The notes: generated by a model from the letters alone, not told the origin. Shown: positions 53,476-63,530, counted from the first letter of the stretch. The stretch is 64,000 nucleotides of DNA from Nonomuraea soli (GCF_013761175.1 NZ_JACDUR010000002.1:1144507-1208506); one strand, 5' to 3'. Translations and numbers: made by a program.

Positions 53476-53989
53476 GCGGTCACGCGGCTTGAGGAGCCGC
53501 GACTGGTGGCTATCCAGGACAAACCCGGACAGTGAGGCAGGTCCTACCCACGGTGATGAAGCCAGCCTTCCTGCCCTAGGGAGCACATTCCGGGCGATGG
53601 GACTCTTTTTGCCTCGCGGCCTCTCCGAGACGGCAAAGGCTGGCAGCGTGGCGACTTCGGCGGCCAAGCCATCGCGGAGATCACCGGCGCCTTTTCTCCC
53701 GCCATGCGCTCACCCCGGCTCCACCACCGCGTATTCGCAGGTCGATCACGGTTCGCTGGAATTCCTGCCAGGGAGGGGTAATAGCGGCGGCCTAGGATGT
53801 TCAGCCACTAGAACCGGGCAGGGGCAGGACGGGCGATGTCGACGGTAGCGGTCGTCTTACCCTCGACGCGGATCCGCCGCGACCAGCATCGATGCGTTCT
53901 CGGTCTCACGCAGGACGATCAGGAGTCGTCGTCGGCGTGCAACCAGCGCAGCGCGGGTTCGGCGGCCCGCAACCCCAGCAGCCGCCGTC
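53476..53989. other. Gene-free region
   Basis: About 510 bp in which no frame looks like protein on either strand. Codon-position bias is lost. Probably decayed DNA continuous with the remnant at 53990-54095. Confidence 0.4.
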
Positions 53990-54095
53990 AGGCCTCCAGC
54001 GTGACCTCGTCGCGGTCGGCGGGCCGCTGCCGCGAACACCCTCGCCGTTGACGCCGATGAGGCCGAACTGGGACCCCAATGCAGCGCATCCCATT
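53990..54095 (-). pseudogene. Possible remnant of an ABC-F ATPase
   Basis: One minus-strand frame gives LGSQFGLIGVNGEG, close to the Walker A approach of ABC-F proteins (LIGxNGxGKST). The lysine and what follows are lost, and PADRDEVTLEA continues in another frame. ABC-F proteins protect ribosomes from antibiotics. The evidence is a single short match. Confidence 0.35.
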
Positions 54096-54236
54096 AATTG
54101 ATCGCCGACCTGCGCCTCGACGCCGTACCCGACGCCCAACGAGGTGGGCTAATCGCTGCCCATCGACCGCCTCGCCCACGGTCGTGCAGCGCACTTCGGA
54201 GATCTTCGTGAAGACGCGATCCCGCCCTCGTCCTCC

Positions 54237-54274
54237 TGTACGGCATGCCGTACAGGAGGACGAGCCTGCCCGCA
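54237..54274. repeat. Perfect 38-bp palindrome
   Basis: Two 19-nt arms with no spacer: 54237-54255 reads CTCGTCCTCCTGTACGGCA and 54256-54274 is its exact reverse complement. It lies in decayed intergenic DNA, 49 bp beyond the 3' end of the saccharopine-dehydrogenase-like gene (which ends at 54323 on the minus strand). No T tract follows on either side. Confidence 0.9.
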
Positions 54275-54322
54275 TCCGACGGCCAGCATCGGAACCGGCC
54301 CCCCCATGCGCGATCGGTGCGA

Positions 54323-55333
54323 TCACTGATCGCCGGGCACGCCGGCAAAGGTGGCGCCGATCTCGACCATCCGCTCGGCCGCGTAGCCGGGGTCGATCAA
54401 CGCCTCCGGAGTGTGCAGGCCGGGCGGCACCGGATCGCCGCGCAGGCCGAGCAGCCGCTCGACGCCGAGGGCGACGCCGAGCGCCGTCAGGGGGCGCTGC
54501 CCCTCTGGGTGGAGCAGGTAGTGGCTCGTCCTGAGCGACGCGCCCGCACGGCTCACGCCTTCGAGGTCGATCCTGACCTCCGTGGACGGCGGCCCGCCGC
54601 GCCGCCTGCCCGCCGACTCACCGACCGCGAACGCGAAGCGCACATGGGGCGCGCCCGTCGCGACGGCCAGGCTCGGCACGTCAAGAATGGGGACGATCTG
54701 ACCGGGCAGCACAACGCCATCGACACTGGTGATCATGACCTGCGCGTCAGGGCCGCTGACCCATTCGAAGACGCCGTCGCGGCGGATGTGCCCACTCGAG
54801 GTGGCGGCCAGCAGGCGCGCCATGTCCTCCGCGGCCGCGGGCCCTCCGCTGTCCTGTTCGTCCAGCACCCCGCCCACCTCGATGGTGTCGATCCGCTCGA
54901 ACTCCCCGGCGAGGCCGAGCACCGCGAGGACGACGAGACCCGCGTACCAGTGGCTGGCCAGCAGGATCGGCGCCGCACCGGCCCGCAGTCCTGCGGCGAC
55001 GACCTCGGGGCCGATGTCGACCAGGCCGCTGGAGATGCTGACGTACGGCAGGCCGCGGTCCTGCGCGTACCGCAGTCCGTTCAGGTGACTGTCCCACACC
55101 GTGGCCACGACCGCCGCGTAGCTGTCGGCCTGCCGCAGGCCGAGGTCACCTCGCCGCAGATCGATGGTCACGGCGGTCGCACGGCCGAGTTCGTCGGCGA
55201 CCCGCTGGGCGCGTCCGAGGTCCCGGCCCGCGATCGTCAGCGGCAGCTCCGGGTACCACCGGCGCAGAAGGGCTGCGGTCGCCGCGCCCGCCTGCCCGGA
55301 TCCGCCCATGATCAGTACTGAGCGCTCCACCAT
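54323..55333 (-). CDS. Saccharopine dehydrogenase-like NAD(P)-binding protein
   Basis: A 336-residue protein. Rossmann motif LIMGGSGQAGAATAALLRRW, then LGRAQRVADELG and YVSISSGLVDIGPEV. The second half is the SDH-type catalytic/dimer domain. It is a distant relative of the one at 39787. GAGAGGA lies 4 nt before ATG 55333. Divergent from a TetR gene, which probably controls it. Confidence 0.8.
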   Translation of the reverse strand: MVERSVLIMGGSGQAGAATAALLRRWYPELPLTIAGRDLGRAQRVADELGRATAVTIDLRRGDLGLRQADSYAAVVATVWDSHLNGLRYAQDRGLPYVSISSGLVDIGPEVVAAGLRAGAAPILLASHWYAGLVVLAVLGLAGEFERIDTIEVGGVLDEQDSGGPAAAEDMARLLAATSSGHIRRDGVFEWVSGPDAQVMITSVDGVVLPGQIVPILDVPSLAVATGAPHVRFAFAVGESAGRRRGGPPSTEVRIDLEGVSRAGASLRTSHYLLHPEGQRPLTALGVALGVERLLGLRGDPVPPGLHTPEALIDPGYAAERMVEIGATFAGVPGDQ

Positions 55334-55357
55334 GTCATCCTCTCGCTAACCTTCATT

Positions 55358-55385
55358 TTGTAACTTACATTTTGTAGCTTATGAT
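55358..55385 (+). promoter_or_regulatory. Promoter of tetR with TGTAACTTACA operator
   Basis: -35 TTGTAA (55358-55363) and -10 TATGAT (55380-55385), 16-bp spacer. The palindrome TGTAACTTACA (55359-55369) covers the -35. A second ATTTTGTA copy follows. AT-rich against the surroundings. Confidence 0.6.
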
Positions 55386-55409
55386 GGAAGGCAACACAAG
55401 AGGAGGACG

Positions 55410-55994
55410 ATGACCACGGGATCGACCCGGCTGTCCAAGCCGGCCAGGCGGGAACAACTGCTCGACACCGCCACGACGATCGTGCGCGCCCACGGCACCG
55501 ACGGCCTCACGCTGCTCACCCTCGCGGAGGCGGCAGGAGTGAGCAGGCCGATCGTCTACGACCACTTCGGCACCCGCCCGGGCTTGCTGATCGCCCTCTA
55601 CCGCCGACTCGACGAACGCCACAGGGCCGCCTCGGAGGAGGCCCTGCGCGACGCCCCAGCCACCCCTCGCGACATCGCCCGCGTCCTCAGCACCGCCTAC
55701 TTCGCCTGCGCCACCGACATGCCCGAGTGGACCGCCATCTCCGCCGCCCTCAAGGGGAACCCGGAGATGGAGGCGATCGAGCGCGACCTGCTCAACGGCT
55801 ACACGGACCTGATGGCCACCGCTCTGCAGCCGTACTCGGGGCTCACCCGGCACGCCCTCCGGCTGCGCTGCGTGGGCGTGCTGGGCGCGGCAGAGGCAAT
55901 CGCCGCGGAGCTGAACCGGGGGCGCGCCACCGTCGCCGAGGCTGTTACGGCGCTGACCGAGTTGACCGTCGGCAGCATCGACGCGCAACCCTAG
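55410..55994 (+). CDS. TetR-family regulator
   Basis: A 194-residue TetR protein. HTH: LDTATTIVRAHGTDGLTLLT with VSRPIVYDHFGTRPGLLIAL. The effector domain (YFACATDMPEWTAISAALKG) is that of the TetR_C_8-like groups. GAGGAGG lies 3 nt before ATG 55410, so it is not leaderless. It probably represses itself and the divergent saccharopine-dehydrogenase-like gene. Confidence 0.87.
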   Translation: MTTGSTRLSKPARREQLLDTATTIVRAHGTDGLTLLTLAEAAGVSRPIVYDHFGTRPGLLIALYRRLDERHRAASEEALRDAPATPRDIARVLSTAYFACATDMPEWTAISAALKGNPEMEAIERDLLNGYTDLMATALQPYSGLTRHALRLRCVGVLGAAEAIAAELNRGRATVAEAVTALTELTVGSIDAQP

Positions 55995-56118
55995 CCGGGC
56001 AGTGGCCCAGCTGAATCTGCTGTTGCTGCAGCGATGACCGTGATCAGCACCGCTACGCGTGCGGGCTCCTCCCCTCGCCTGCCGCTACCACCCCAGGAGC
56101 TCGCCGCCCGGCCTTGAT

Positions 56119-57453
56119 CTACGTGCCAGACCGGCCGCTCCCCCGCAGCTCAGCCGCCACAGCCCGCTCCCGCAACCGCTCGGCCTCCTCACGAAGCGCG
56201 GCCACCTGCGCCTGCGCATCCGCCAACCGCCCCCGCTCGAGCTGCACCTCGACCCGCGCCGCGTCCCGATCCTCCAACGCCTGCCGAGCCCGCTCCCGCT
56301 CAGCGTTCGCCGCCTCCTGCGCCACCTCAGCCTCCCGCCGCCCCTGCGCGACCTCCAACACCAGCTGCCCAGCCCGCAACTGAGCCTCAGCCCGCTCCCG
56401 CTCAGCCGCGGAGAGACCCTCGACGGCCCGCTCCCGCTCCCGCTCAGCCGTCTCCGCCCGCACATCGGCAGCGACCAACGCCCGCTCAGCCCCCTCAGCA
56501 CGAGCCCTAACCGCCGCCGCCTCCGCCCGCATCTCCCCCACTCGCAGCGCCAGGGCCTCCTCTCCCTCCGCCCGGGCCCGCGCCAGCGCCTCCATCCCCT
56601 CCTGCCTGACCCGCTCCACCGCCGCCTCACCCTCGAGCCGCACCCGCGCCAGCTCCACCTCGGCCTCCCGAAGCGCGACCTCACCCGCCTCCCGCACCCG
56701 GAGAGTCTCAGCCTCGGCCGCCTCCGCCTGCCGTACCGTCTCCTGCACCAACGCCTCGGCCACGAGCGCCTCCTGCTGAGCCGTCTGTACGGCTTGCGCA
56801 GCCTGCTCCAGCCGCTCGGCCAACTCCCGAACGGCCTGGTCCCGCGCCTGCTCCGCCGCCTCAGCCCGGTGCACAGCTTCCTGTACGGCCTGCAGCGCCT
56901 GCCGTTCGGTGGCCGAAGCCTCACGCAGAGCTGCCAGCGCCTGCTCCCGGGCGGTCTCGGCGTCAGCCAGGGCGGTCTCCCGCTCCTGCTGGGCGTCTTC
57001 GCGCTGTCGCAGCGCCTCCTGTGTCTCCGCCCGCGCCCGCTCGACAGCCTCGCGTGCCTGCCGTACCTGTTCCAACGCCTGTTCACGCTCGGTCTGCGCG
57101 ATGGCGACGCGCGTGTGGGCGTCGGCCTGCATCGCGCTCAACTTGGCCTCCACCCCAGCGGGCGACAGCTCGTCGGCCAGGGCCTGCGCGAGAGGTTCCA
57201 GGGCGGCTTTCAGCCCGCTCTCCATCCGGTCGTACAGCTGCTCCGCCCTGGCCAGAGCTCCCTCGAGGCCGGGGGTCGCGCGTCGCATCTCGCGCTCGCG
57301 CTTGGCCGCGGCCTGGCAGTCACGGTCGGGACAGTACGCCTTCGGACGGCCCTTGCCGCTGCAAATCGTCAGATAATTGACACCTTGATCTTCGTCATTG
57401 ACTGTCACTTGCCTGCTCAGAGGGGTGACCGCTCGCTCGGTATAGACACTCAA
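56119..57453 (-). CDS. Long coiled-coil protein with an N-terminal CxxxxC zinc-like motif
   Basis: A 444-residue protein. Residues about 30-55 contain TICSGKGRPKAYCPDRDCQA, a Cys cluster like small zinc fingers. From about residue 50 to the end the sequence is one long Ala/Glu/Arg-rich heptad pattern, so an extended coiled coil. The layout resembles KfrA-like and other plasmid or ICE-encoded coiled-coil DNA-binding proteins, but no HTH is visible. It lies beside integrase remnants, in line with a mobile origin. Function unknown. Confidence 0.62.
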   Translation of the reverse strand: MSVYTERAVTPLSRQVTVNDEDQGVNYLTICSGKGRPKAYCPDRDCQAAAKREREMRRATPGLEGALARAEQLYDRMESGLKAALEPLAQALADELSPAGVEAKLSAMQADAHTRVAIAQTEREQALEQVRQAREAVERARAETQEALRQREDAQQERETALADAETAREQALAALREASATERQALQAVQEAVHRAEAAEQARDQAVRELAERLEQAAQAVQTAQQEALVAEALVQETVRQAEAAEAETLRVREAGEVALREAEVELARVRLEGEAAVERVRQEGMEALARARAEGEEALALRVGEMRAEAAAVRARAEGAERALVAADVRAETAERERERAVEGLSAAERERAEAQLRAGQLVLEVAQGRREAEVAQEAANAERERARQALEDRDAARVEVQLERGRLADAQAQVAALREEAERLRERAVAAELRGSGRSGT

Positions 57454-57959
57454 GATTGTTTAGCGCGCCGGGTCAGGCTTCCGAATGGAATTCGGCGACA
57501 AGGGCTGACGATTTGATGACACCCGTTGACGAGGCGATGACTACCAATGAAAACCGAGCGATCAGACCCAACGGCACGATGTACTGAGGCATCTAGCAGA
57601 GCAGCTGCCCGAAGATGATCGCAGCCAGGACGTGTCGCATCGTACGTAGGATCGGTATCGATTGACCGAGACGTGCCCCTGCGATCGGCCGAAGGCTTGG
57701 CCCACGTCCCACATGTTTAATGGCAGATCAGCAAGTAGTCCACGAGAGCTCCTGACAAGGGGCTTTGCTGGGCTCTCGCTGATGATCGGCGCCTGGCGGG
57801 TGGGAGCAATTTATGGCCTCGGGCCGGGCGGCCGCAGGCGTCGCGCGTGAAGCGGAGGGGCATCCAGAAGGTCAGCAACGCCATCCCCTGGGGACTGTGT
57901 CCGCCCACGCTGACGGGCCTGGGCGACCGATCTTGAGGATCTTCCATCGGCAACCGCAG
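57454..57959. other. Gene-free region of lower GC
   Basis: About 500 bp with lower GC than its surroundings and no supported gene. Short plus-strand open frames (for example 57662-57850) show no known motif. It probably represents foreign or decayed DNA between the coiled-coil gene and the integrase remnant. Confidence 0.4.
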
Positions 57960-58553
57960 CTAGCCCGGAAGGAGCGAACTGCCCCGCTCCCCCGAACGCC
58001 GTGATGGCCAACGCGTCGCCGACCATGTCTCGACCAACGTGGCTAGCTCGTCGAGAGTAAATGCGGTCGGGGCGATGCAGTTGCCGTGAGCGCTACGTTG
58101 ACCCCTGATTGCAGCCGCACACTGACGGAGAAAGTCCTTGGCAGCGGACAGCGCACATTCAGCGGCGCTACGAGCTGGGACTTCGTTGCCCCCAATGACC
58201 CGCACACAAATGCCCCGCGCCTCGCACCAATCACGAAACGCTGGGGAGCAGAACATCACCGAGCAGTCCACTCTCACCGTGTGCTGGAGGGTGTCGGAGG
58301 CACGTGGCTCGACGGCCTCGCCTGCGCGGGTTGGGAGCAGCAGCAAGGGCTCCAGCAGCACCGTGGCGTCCAGCGGCCCAGCGCTGACGGGCCGGATGGC
58401 CGTCGCGGGAATGGTTCGACTGACGCTGCCGATCGCCAGGCTGAGTGCCGCGTGGTCCTGGACCCCACCACTCAGAATGAGCGGCACATCCAGCACCGTG
58501 GTGTCGATCTGCACCGTCTCGCGCGCCTGTGCGTGTCCATCGCATGGGCCCAT
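57960..58553 (-). pseudogene. Truncated Mu-type integrase/transposase catalytic core
   Basis: The frame carries the rve/Mu-type core: TVQIDTTVLDV (first Asp), RTIPATAIRPVSAGPLDATV, VRVDCSVMFCSPAFRDWCEA (second Asp) and the late FTLDELATLVETWSATRWPS. The order matches large DDE integrases of the Mu/TnsB type. The N-terminal DNA-binding domains and the C-terminal barrel are missing, and the region between the second Asp and the Glu is degraded. The 269 bp upstream (58554-58822) hold no intact part of it. Confidence 0.6.
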
Positions 58554-58822
58554 GACGCCAGTGTGGGGTGTGGGTAAAACGTCGAAGGATCCCTCGCAAG
58601 GTGAACCTCACCGCACCGTAGGTAACTGCTGGCGCTCAGGCCACATGCGCTAGCCAAGCTTTGTCGGTGGTAGCTCATGCCTGCGTGGAACTGTTCTGTG
58701 CTGGAGGGTCGCGTTGGTGGCTGCCCGTCGAGTCCTCTTTTCCGGCGTTCAGTGGTGCCTCTGCTGGCTGACGCCGCTCCGGAACTCGGCGGCGCCCCAA
58801 CGCTAAGACGGCTCCGAAGAGA

Positions 58823-60343
58823 TCAGCTCGTGGCGTTCAGTTCGGTGAGGGCCTTGGCCAGCGCATCGACGCCGCGCCGGATCCGGCTTTCGTTGACGTT
58901 GCCGAACCCCAGCACCAGCGCCGGTCCCAGCGGGCTGGCAGCTGCGTTCCCGGCCGACCCCACGCCAACGCGATAGTCGCTCAGTCCGCGCACGCGCACC
59001 GACCGGCGTTGTGCCGCGGCGACAACGGCGGCTTCGCGAAGGTCGTCGGGCAGCCGCAGCAGGGCGTGGCAGCCAGCCGCCAGCCCGGTGAGCCGCAGCT
59101 TCGGCAGTGCGGCTTCCACAGCCGCGGACAGCGTGGCGCGGCGGGTGGCGTAGAGCGTGCGCATGCGACGCAGGTGGCGGTCGAACCGGCCCGACTCGAT
59201 CAGCGCGGCCAGAGCGAACTGGTCGAGCACGGGCACGCCGCGGCTGGTCAGGCGCATGTCCTGGCGCAGCTGCGTCACCAGCGGCGGCGGCACGAGCATC
59301 CAACCGATCTTGATCGCCGGAGCGAGAGTTTTGCTCACCGAGCCCAACGCGATCACATGCTCCGGCGCGAGTCCCTGCAGCGAGCCGACCGGCTGGCGGT
59401 CGTAGCGGAACTCCGCGTCGTAGTCGTCCTCGACGATCACCCCGTCGACTTCCTGGGCCCAGGCGACCAGATCACGGCGACGTTGCGACGACAGCAGCGC
59501 CCCCGTCGGACATTGATGTGCCGGCGTCACCAGGACGGCGCGCGCCGGAGAGGCGCGCAGCCGGGCTACGTCCAGGCCATGGTCGTCGACGGGCACCGCG
59601 ACGACGCCGAGCCCGGCCCTCCCGGCGATCACGTCGTGCTCACGTGGGCCGGGATCCTCCAAGCCGAGATGGGTAATCCCGCGGCGTGCCAGGGCTCCGA
59701 GGACGATGTTCAGTCCGTGGCGGAACCCTCCGACGATGATGGCGTTGTCGGGAGCGGCGCATCCGGCTCGCAACCTGCGGTGGTAAGAGGTCACCACCTC
59801 ACGCAGCCGGAGCGATCCCGCGTCGAGATCGTCCCCCAGCTGGGCTGAGGGCATGGTCCGTGCGGTGTCGGCCAGCGCCCAGGCCCAGTCGCTCATGGGA
59901 AACGAGGCCAGGTCGGGGATGCCGTACTCGAAATCGATTAGCTCCGGTGTCCGGCCGGGCCGCTCATCATGTGGTGGGATCCGCCGCCCCGGAGGCTGCT
60001 GCTGCGGGCTGGGGCGCGAGGCAATGCTCGAGACCGCAGGGGAGGTTGCGGTGGAAGTCGCTGTGAAGGTCGCGCGGGAGGCCACGCTGGTCCCCGATCC
60101 GGTATCCGCCTCGAGATAGCCCTCGGCGCGCAGTTGCTCGTAGGTTTCGACCACCAGTCCCCGAGACAGGCCAAGTTGCTGGGCCAGCCGTCGCGAGGAA
60201 GGCAGCCGCTCGCCAGGCTGGAGCCGACCGGACCGGATGGCCTCCCGCAGGTGCTCTTGCAACTGGTGGCCGAGGGTCTGCCCGGCCGACCGATCCAGAG
60301 ACACAAGGAGGTCAGGTCCTTGGCGCCCCCACCGAACCGTCAC
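58823..60343 (-). CDS. MocR/PdxR-family regulator (GntR HTH plus aminotransferase-like domain)
   Basis: A 506-residue MocR protein. N-terminal GntR wHTH: LQEHLREAIRSGRLQPGERL with LSRGLVVETYEQLRAEGYLE. A Ser/Thr/Pro linker follows, then a fold-type I aminotransferase domain with VEDDYDAEFRYDRQPVGSLQ and the PLP lysine in LGSVSKTLAPAIKIGW. Members sense PLP or amino-acid adducts. GTG 60343 is fixed by TACACT (60355-60350), 6 nt upstream; the frame extends to 60367. Divergent from an EamA transporter, with an inverted repeat between. Confidence 0.9.
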   Translation of the reverse strand: MTVRWGRQGPDLLVSLDRSAGQTLGHQLQEHLREAIRSGRLQPGERLPSSRRLAQQLGLSRGLVVETYEQLRAEGYLEADTGSGTSVASRATFTATSTATSPAVSSIASRPSPQQQPPGRRIPPHDERPGRTPELIDFEYGIPDLASFPMSDWAWALADTARTMPSAQLGDDLDAGSLRLREVVTSYHRRLRAGCAAPDNAIIVGGFRHGLNIVLGALARRGITHLGLEDPGPREHDVIAGRAGLGVVAVPVDDHGLDVARLRASPARAVLVTPAHQCPTGALLSSQRRRDLVAWAQEVDGVIVEDDYDAEFRYDRQPVGSLQGLAPEHVIALGSVSKTLAPAIKIGWMLVPPPLVTQLRQDMRLTSRGVPVLDQFALAALIESGRFDRHLRRMRTLYATRRATLSAAVEAALPKLRLTGLAAGCHALLRLPDDLREAAVVAAAQRRSVRVRGLSDYRVGVGSAGNAAASPLGPALVLGFGNVNESRIRRGVDALAKALTELNATS

Positions 60344-60360
60344 CAGCCCAGTGTACAAGT

Positions 60361-60389
60361 GGTCCACTCTTCAGCACCATCTGTGGACC
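60361..60389. promoter_or_regulatory. GGTCCAC-N15-GTGGACC inverted repeat
   Basis: 7-bp perfect arms at 60361-60367 and 60383-60389, between the MocR gene and the EamA gene, upstream of the MocR -10 box. Candidate MocR operator controlling both. Confidence 0.55.
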
Positions 60390-60455
60390 TTCAGGCTGGA
60401 CCAGTGAGGTTCGACGATGGATGCAGATCACCCGTACACCCAAGGAGGGGTTCTT

Positions 60456-61295
60456 ATGAGTATCGGCATCCTGCTGGCCCTGGCAGCCGCCGTAGGGTAC
60501 GGCGCTGCCGACTTTGTCGGCGGTTTCGGCTCTCGCCGCGCGGGAGCCTGGCCGGTGGTGTTCGTCGGCCAGATCGCGGGAGCGGCCTTGATGCTGGGGA
60601 TGGCGTTGGCTCAGCCGGGCCGACCGCAGGCGAACGATTTCGCGTGGGCTCTGCTTGCAGGCGCGGGAACCTCGATCGGCACGATCTTTCTCTACCGCGG
60701 TCTGGCCCGAGGCCGGATGGGGCTGGTCGCACCTGTCTCCGCCGTCGGGGCGGCTCTGCTGCCGGTGGGAGTCGAGGTGGCTCTGGGTGGACGCCCCAGC
60801 ATCCTGGTGTGGTTGGGCGTGCTCGTGGCGTTGCCGGGCATCTGGCTGGTCTCTGGTGAGGCTCGCGGTGGCACCGAAGGCCGATCACGAGCTGGTCTGG
60901 TCGACGGGGCAGTGGCGGGCGCCGGCTTCGGTGTGCTGTTCGTCGCTCTTGGCCAGGTACCGGAGACGGCCGGTACCTTTCCCCTCGCCGCCAACCAGGT
61001 CGTCGGCGCCCTGGTGACCGTGATCGTCGCGAGTGCGCTGCGGGAGCGCTGGCTGCCCCGGCGCTCCGCACTCGGGTGGGGTATCGCGGCCGGATGCCTG
61101 GGCGCTCTCGGCACGCTGGCCTTCATGATCGCCTCGCAGAACAGCCCGCTGGCGCTCGCCGCCGTGCTCGCCTCGCTCTACCCGGCTGTGACCGTCACCC
61201 TGGCCGCATTGGTGCTGGCTGAGCATCTGCGTTCCGCTCAGCGGGTGGGCTTGGTCACCTGTCTGGCCGCCACCGCGCTGCTGGCCCTTGGCTGA
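60456..61295 (+). CDS. EamA-family (DMT) transporter
   Basis: A 279-residue membrane protein with ten hydrophobic segments in two EamA halves. Blocks: LALAAAVGYGAADFVGGFGS, GTIFLYRGLARGRMGLVAPV and, in the second half, ASLYPAVTVTLAALVLAEHL. Such permeases export amino acids or metabolites. AAGGAGG lies 7 nt before ATG 60456, preferred to ATG 60417. Paired with the divergent MocR regulator; these pairs usually control export of an amino acid or vitamin B6-related compound. Confidence 0.87.
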   Translation: MSIGILLALAAAVGYGAADFVGGFGSRRAGAWPVVFVGQIAGAALMLGMALAQPGRPQANDFAWALLAGAGTSIGTIFLYRGLARGRMGLVAPVSAVGAALLPVGVEVALGGRPSILVWLGVLVALPGIWLVSGEARGGTEGRSRAGLVDGAVAGAGFGVLFVALGQVPETAGTFPLAANQVVGALVTVIVASALRERWLPRRSALGWGIAAGCLGALGTLAFMIASQNSPLALAAVLASLYPAVTVTLAALVLAEHLRSAQRVGLVTCLAATALLALG

Positions 61296-61863
61296 ATCGG
61301 CCAGTCTCGACGCTGGGCGCGCTGGTCAGTCTGCCAGGTGAACTCCATCTGCGTCTGTATCCGCAGTTCGTCAAGGCCGCGGTCGCTAACCTGGTCTTCG
61401 CGCTGGATAATGCGGCGAGCTTCGATCTCTTGGACGCTCAGCAGTGGCGTGCTCGTGCTCCGCTACGCCGTGCGCGCCGCCCGAGTGGGACTCCCTGAAC
61501 GCTGGTTGCAGGTCAAGGAGTTTGGCCGAACCTCGAGGAGACGGAGGCGGCCTTCTTCGGCTGTCGCTTTCGCCCTCCCGGCGCAACGGGCAGGGAATAT
61601 GAGCAATCTCGGCGAGGTGGCCGAGTTGGACGATCTCGGGCCCTTCCCGCCTACGTGATCGCCAGTCGGTGTGTCGCGCGCCCTTGCCAGAAGGTGAGGC
61701 CGTCGGAACCGGACTGTCACTGTATGGAATCAGCCCGGTCGTCAACGTTACGATGCCGGTGAGGTAGCTGGTCCGTTCTGTTCCTCCTGACGGACCGGTG
61801 ACTTGCGGGGCTGTTGGTCATACGTCAGCGCATCTCGGGAATCGCCGGCCGAAGGGCGGCATC
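61296..61863. other. Region upstream of the Mu-type transposase
   Basis: About 570 bp without a supported gene. GTCACTGT at 61716-61723 has a near inverted match ACGGTGAC at 63494-63501 just after the transposase stop, so these may be the element's ends. This is weak evidence. Confidence 0.35.
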
Positions 61864-63500
61864 ATGCCCGAACCGTTCCCGATCGCCGACACTGAATCGC
61901 TGCATCAGTTGCGCGCACCGGTGACCCGCCGGCTGATGGCGCTGCGCGAGCGAGGTGAACTGCGCACCTGGCAGGTGGAACTCGCCGCGGCCAGCATCGG
62001 CACCAGCAGCCGCACCGTGTTTCGCTGGCTGAAGCAGGCGCGTCTGGACGGACGCTGTGAACGCAAGGAACGCGACCGGTTCGCGATCACCGATGAGCTG
62101 CGAGCAGAGCTGGCGTCGCTGGGCGGAAATGCCGCAGCGTTGCATCGCGCGCTCCTCACACGCGCGCTGCAGGCAGGACCGCCAGCGCCAAGTCTGGCGA
62201 CCCTCCATCGGGCGCTGCGCCGCGACCTGACACCCGGACACCGGGCCGGACTGGTCACCGGGGAACGAGCCCGCCGAGCCTACGACGTCCACCTGCGCCG
62301 CCCTAAAGGGCCCGGCCGCCCCGACGTGCACCGCAACCTGGTGTGGGAGGGCGACCATGTCGAGGCATCGGTCTACGTCGACGTTGACGGCACCCTTCGC
62401 AAACCCTGGGTGACGTGGTTCGTCGACTGCGCCACCAACGGCATCTGCGGGCTGGCGGTTACGCCCACTCGGCCGAGCAGCGCCAGCATCCAAGTCGCCT
62501 TACGGGCTGCCATGCTGCGCAAGGCGCCGTACGGCCCGTTTGGCGGAGTTCCGCTCGCGGTCCGGATCGATCAGGGCGCCGACTTCCTCAGCCGCATCGT
62601 CACCCAGACGTTGGGTCGCTTCGCGATCCCGGCCGGGGTGCTGCCCGGCTACTGCCCTCACCTCAAAGGCACGGTGGAGAATCTCAACGGGTGCGTCAAG
62701 AAGATGCTGTTCGCCGCGATGCCGCACTACAGCGAGATCCCCACCCGCATGAACGGCAAGCCGTACGCCCCTGAAGGGCCGGCTCTGCCATTCGAAGTGT
62801 TCGTGGATCGGCTGCAGGACTGGGTCACCGACTGGAATCACCACATCGTTAAGGACTCCCTCGGCAAACGCACACCCGTACAAGCCTGGGAGGCCGACGC
62901 CTGGCCTGTGGAAGACATACCCGCCGAGGACCTACGCCTGTTGACCATGGTCGATGACGGAAAGAACGCACGATCATCGGCGGCGGGGTGTCGTGGGGCA
63001 AGGGTAAGCGCTTGTATTACGGCCCGTGGATGAACGGACACAAGGGCCGCACGGTGCGGCTGCGCTACATGCTCCATCACGACCACGAGATCGAGGTTTT
63101 CGACGCCGCCTCCGGCGAATATTTGGGCTCTGCCGAGCTTCAGGGGCAGGCGGATGACGCCACCATCGCCCAAACGCACGCGGTACGGGCGGACAACCAG
63201 CGCCAGCTCGAACGTGATCTTAAGCTCGCAGCACGCAAGCGCACGCAACGGTACGCGCCAGTGGCCACGCCCCAGCCGGCTCAGGTACTGGGCACGCTTA
63301 CCAGCGAGGAAGCCGATCAAGAACTGTCCCAGGCGCGAATCCGTCGCCCCCGCCCGTCGAGGCGACCGGCCCTGATGCCGCTACCGGACCCCGACCCTGG
63401 CTGGGTCAGACCGGGCCAGCCCGTCTCAGCTCAGGCCAGCGCACTACCCCGCGACCAGCGCCGCCCAACTGACCCGTCCACCGGCACCCTAAGACGGTGA
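61864..63500 (+). CDS. Mu-type DDE transposase read through a -1 frameshift
   Basis: Frame one (61864 to stop 63033) has an N-terminal HTH (LAAASIGTSSRTVFRWLKQA) and the integrase core: first Asp in VWEGDHVEASVY, second in AVRIDQGADFLS, Glu in LKGTVENLNGCVKK. After GGAAAG at 62959-62964 the -1 frame continues KERTIIGGGVSWGKGKRLYY and the Mu-type C-terminal barrel (EIEVFDAASGEYLGSAELQG) to the stop at 63498-63500. Either a programmed -1 frameshift on A_AAG or a mutation. The intact fusion is about 545 residues. Confidence 0.75.
62959..62964 (+). other. GGAAAG candidate -1 slippage site
   Basis: Slipping back one base after GGA gives AAA GAA CGC, which joins the two coding parts of the Mu-type transposase with no residue lost. 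Confidence 0.5.
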
Positions 63501-63530
63501 CTCATTTGGCGGTCAGTCGTTAGATCATCC

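Noticed and set aside
56059..57516. 485-codon plus-strand frame opposite the coiled-coil protein
   Set aside because: Leu/Arg/Pro mirror of the heptad gene; the minus frame has a proper start, Cys cluster and coherent heptads.
61716..63501. GTCACTGT/ACGGTGAC as firm terminal inverted repeats of the Mu-type element
   Set aside because: The match is only 8 bp with one difference and there is no visible target duplication, so it is mentioned only as weak evidence.
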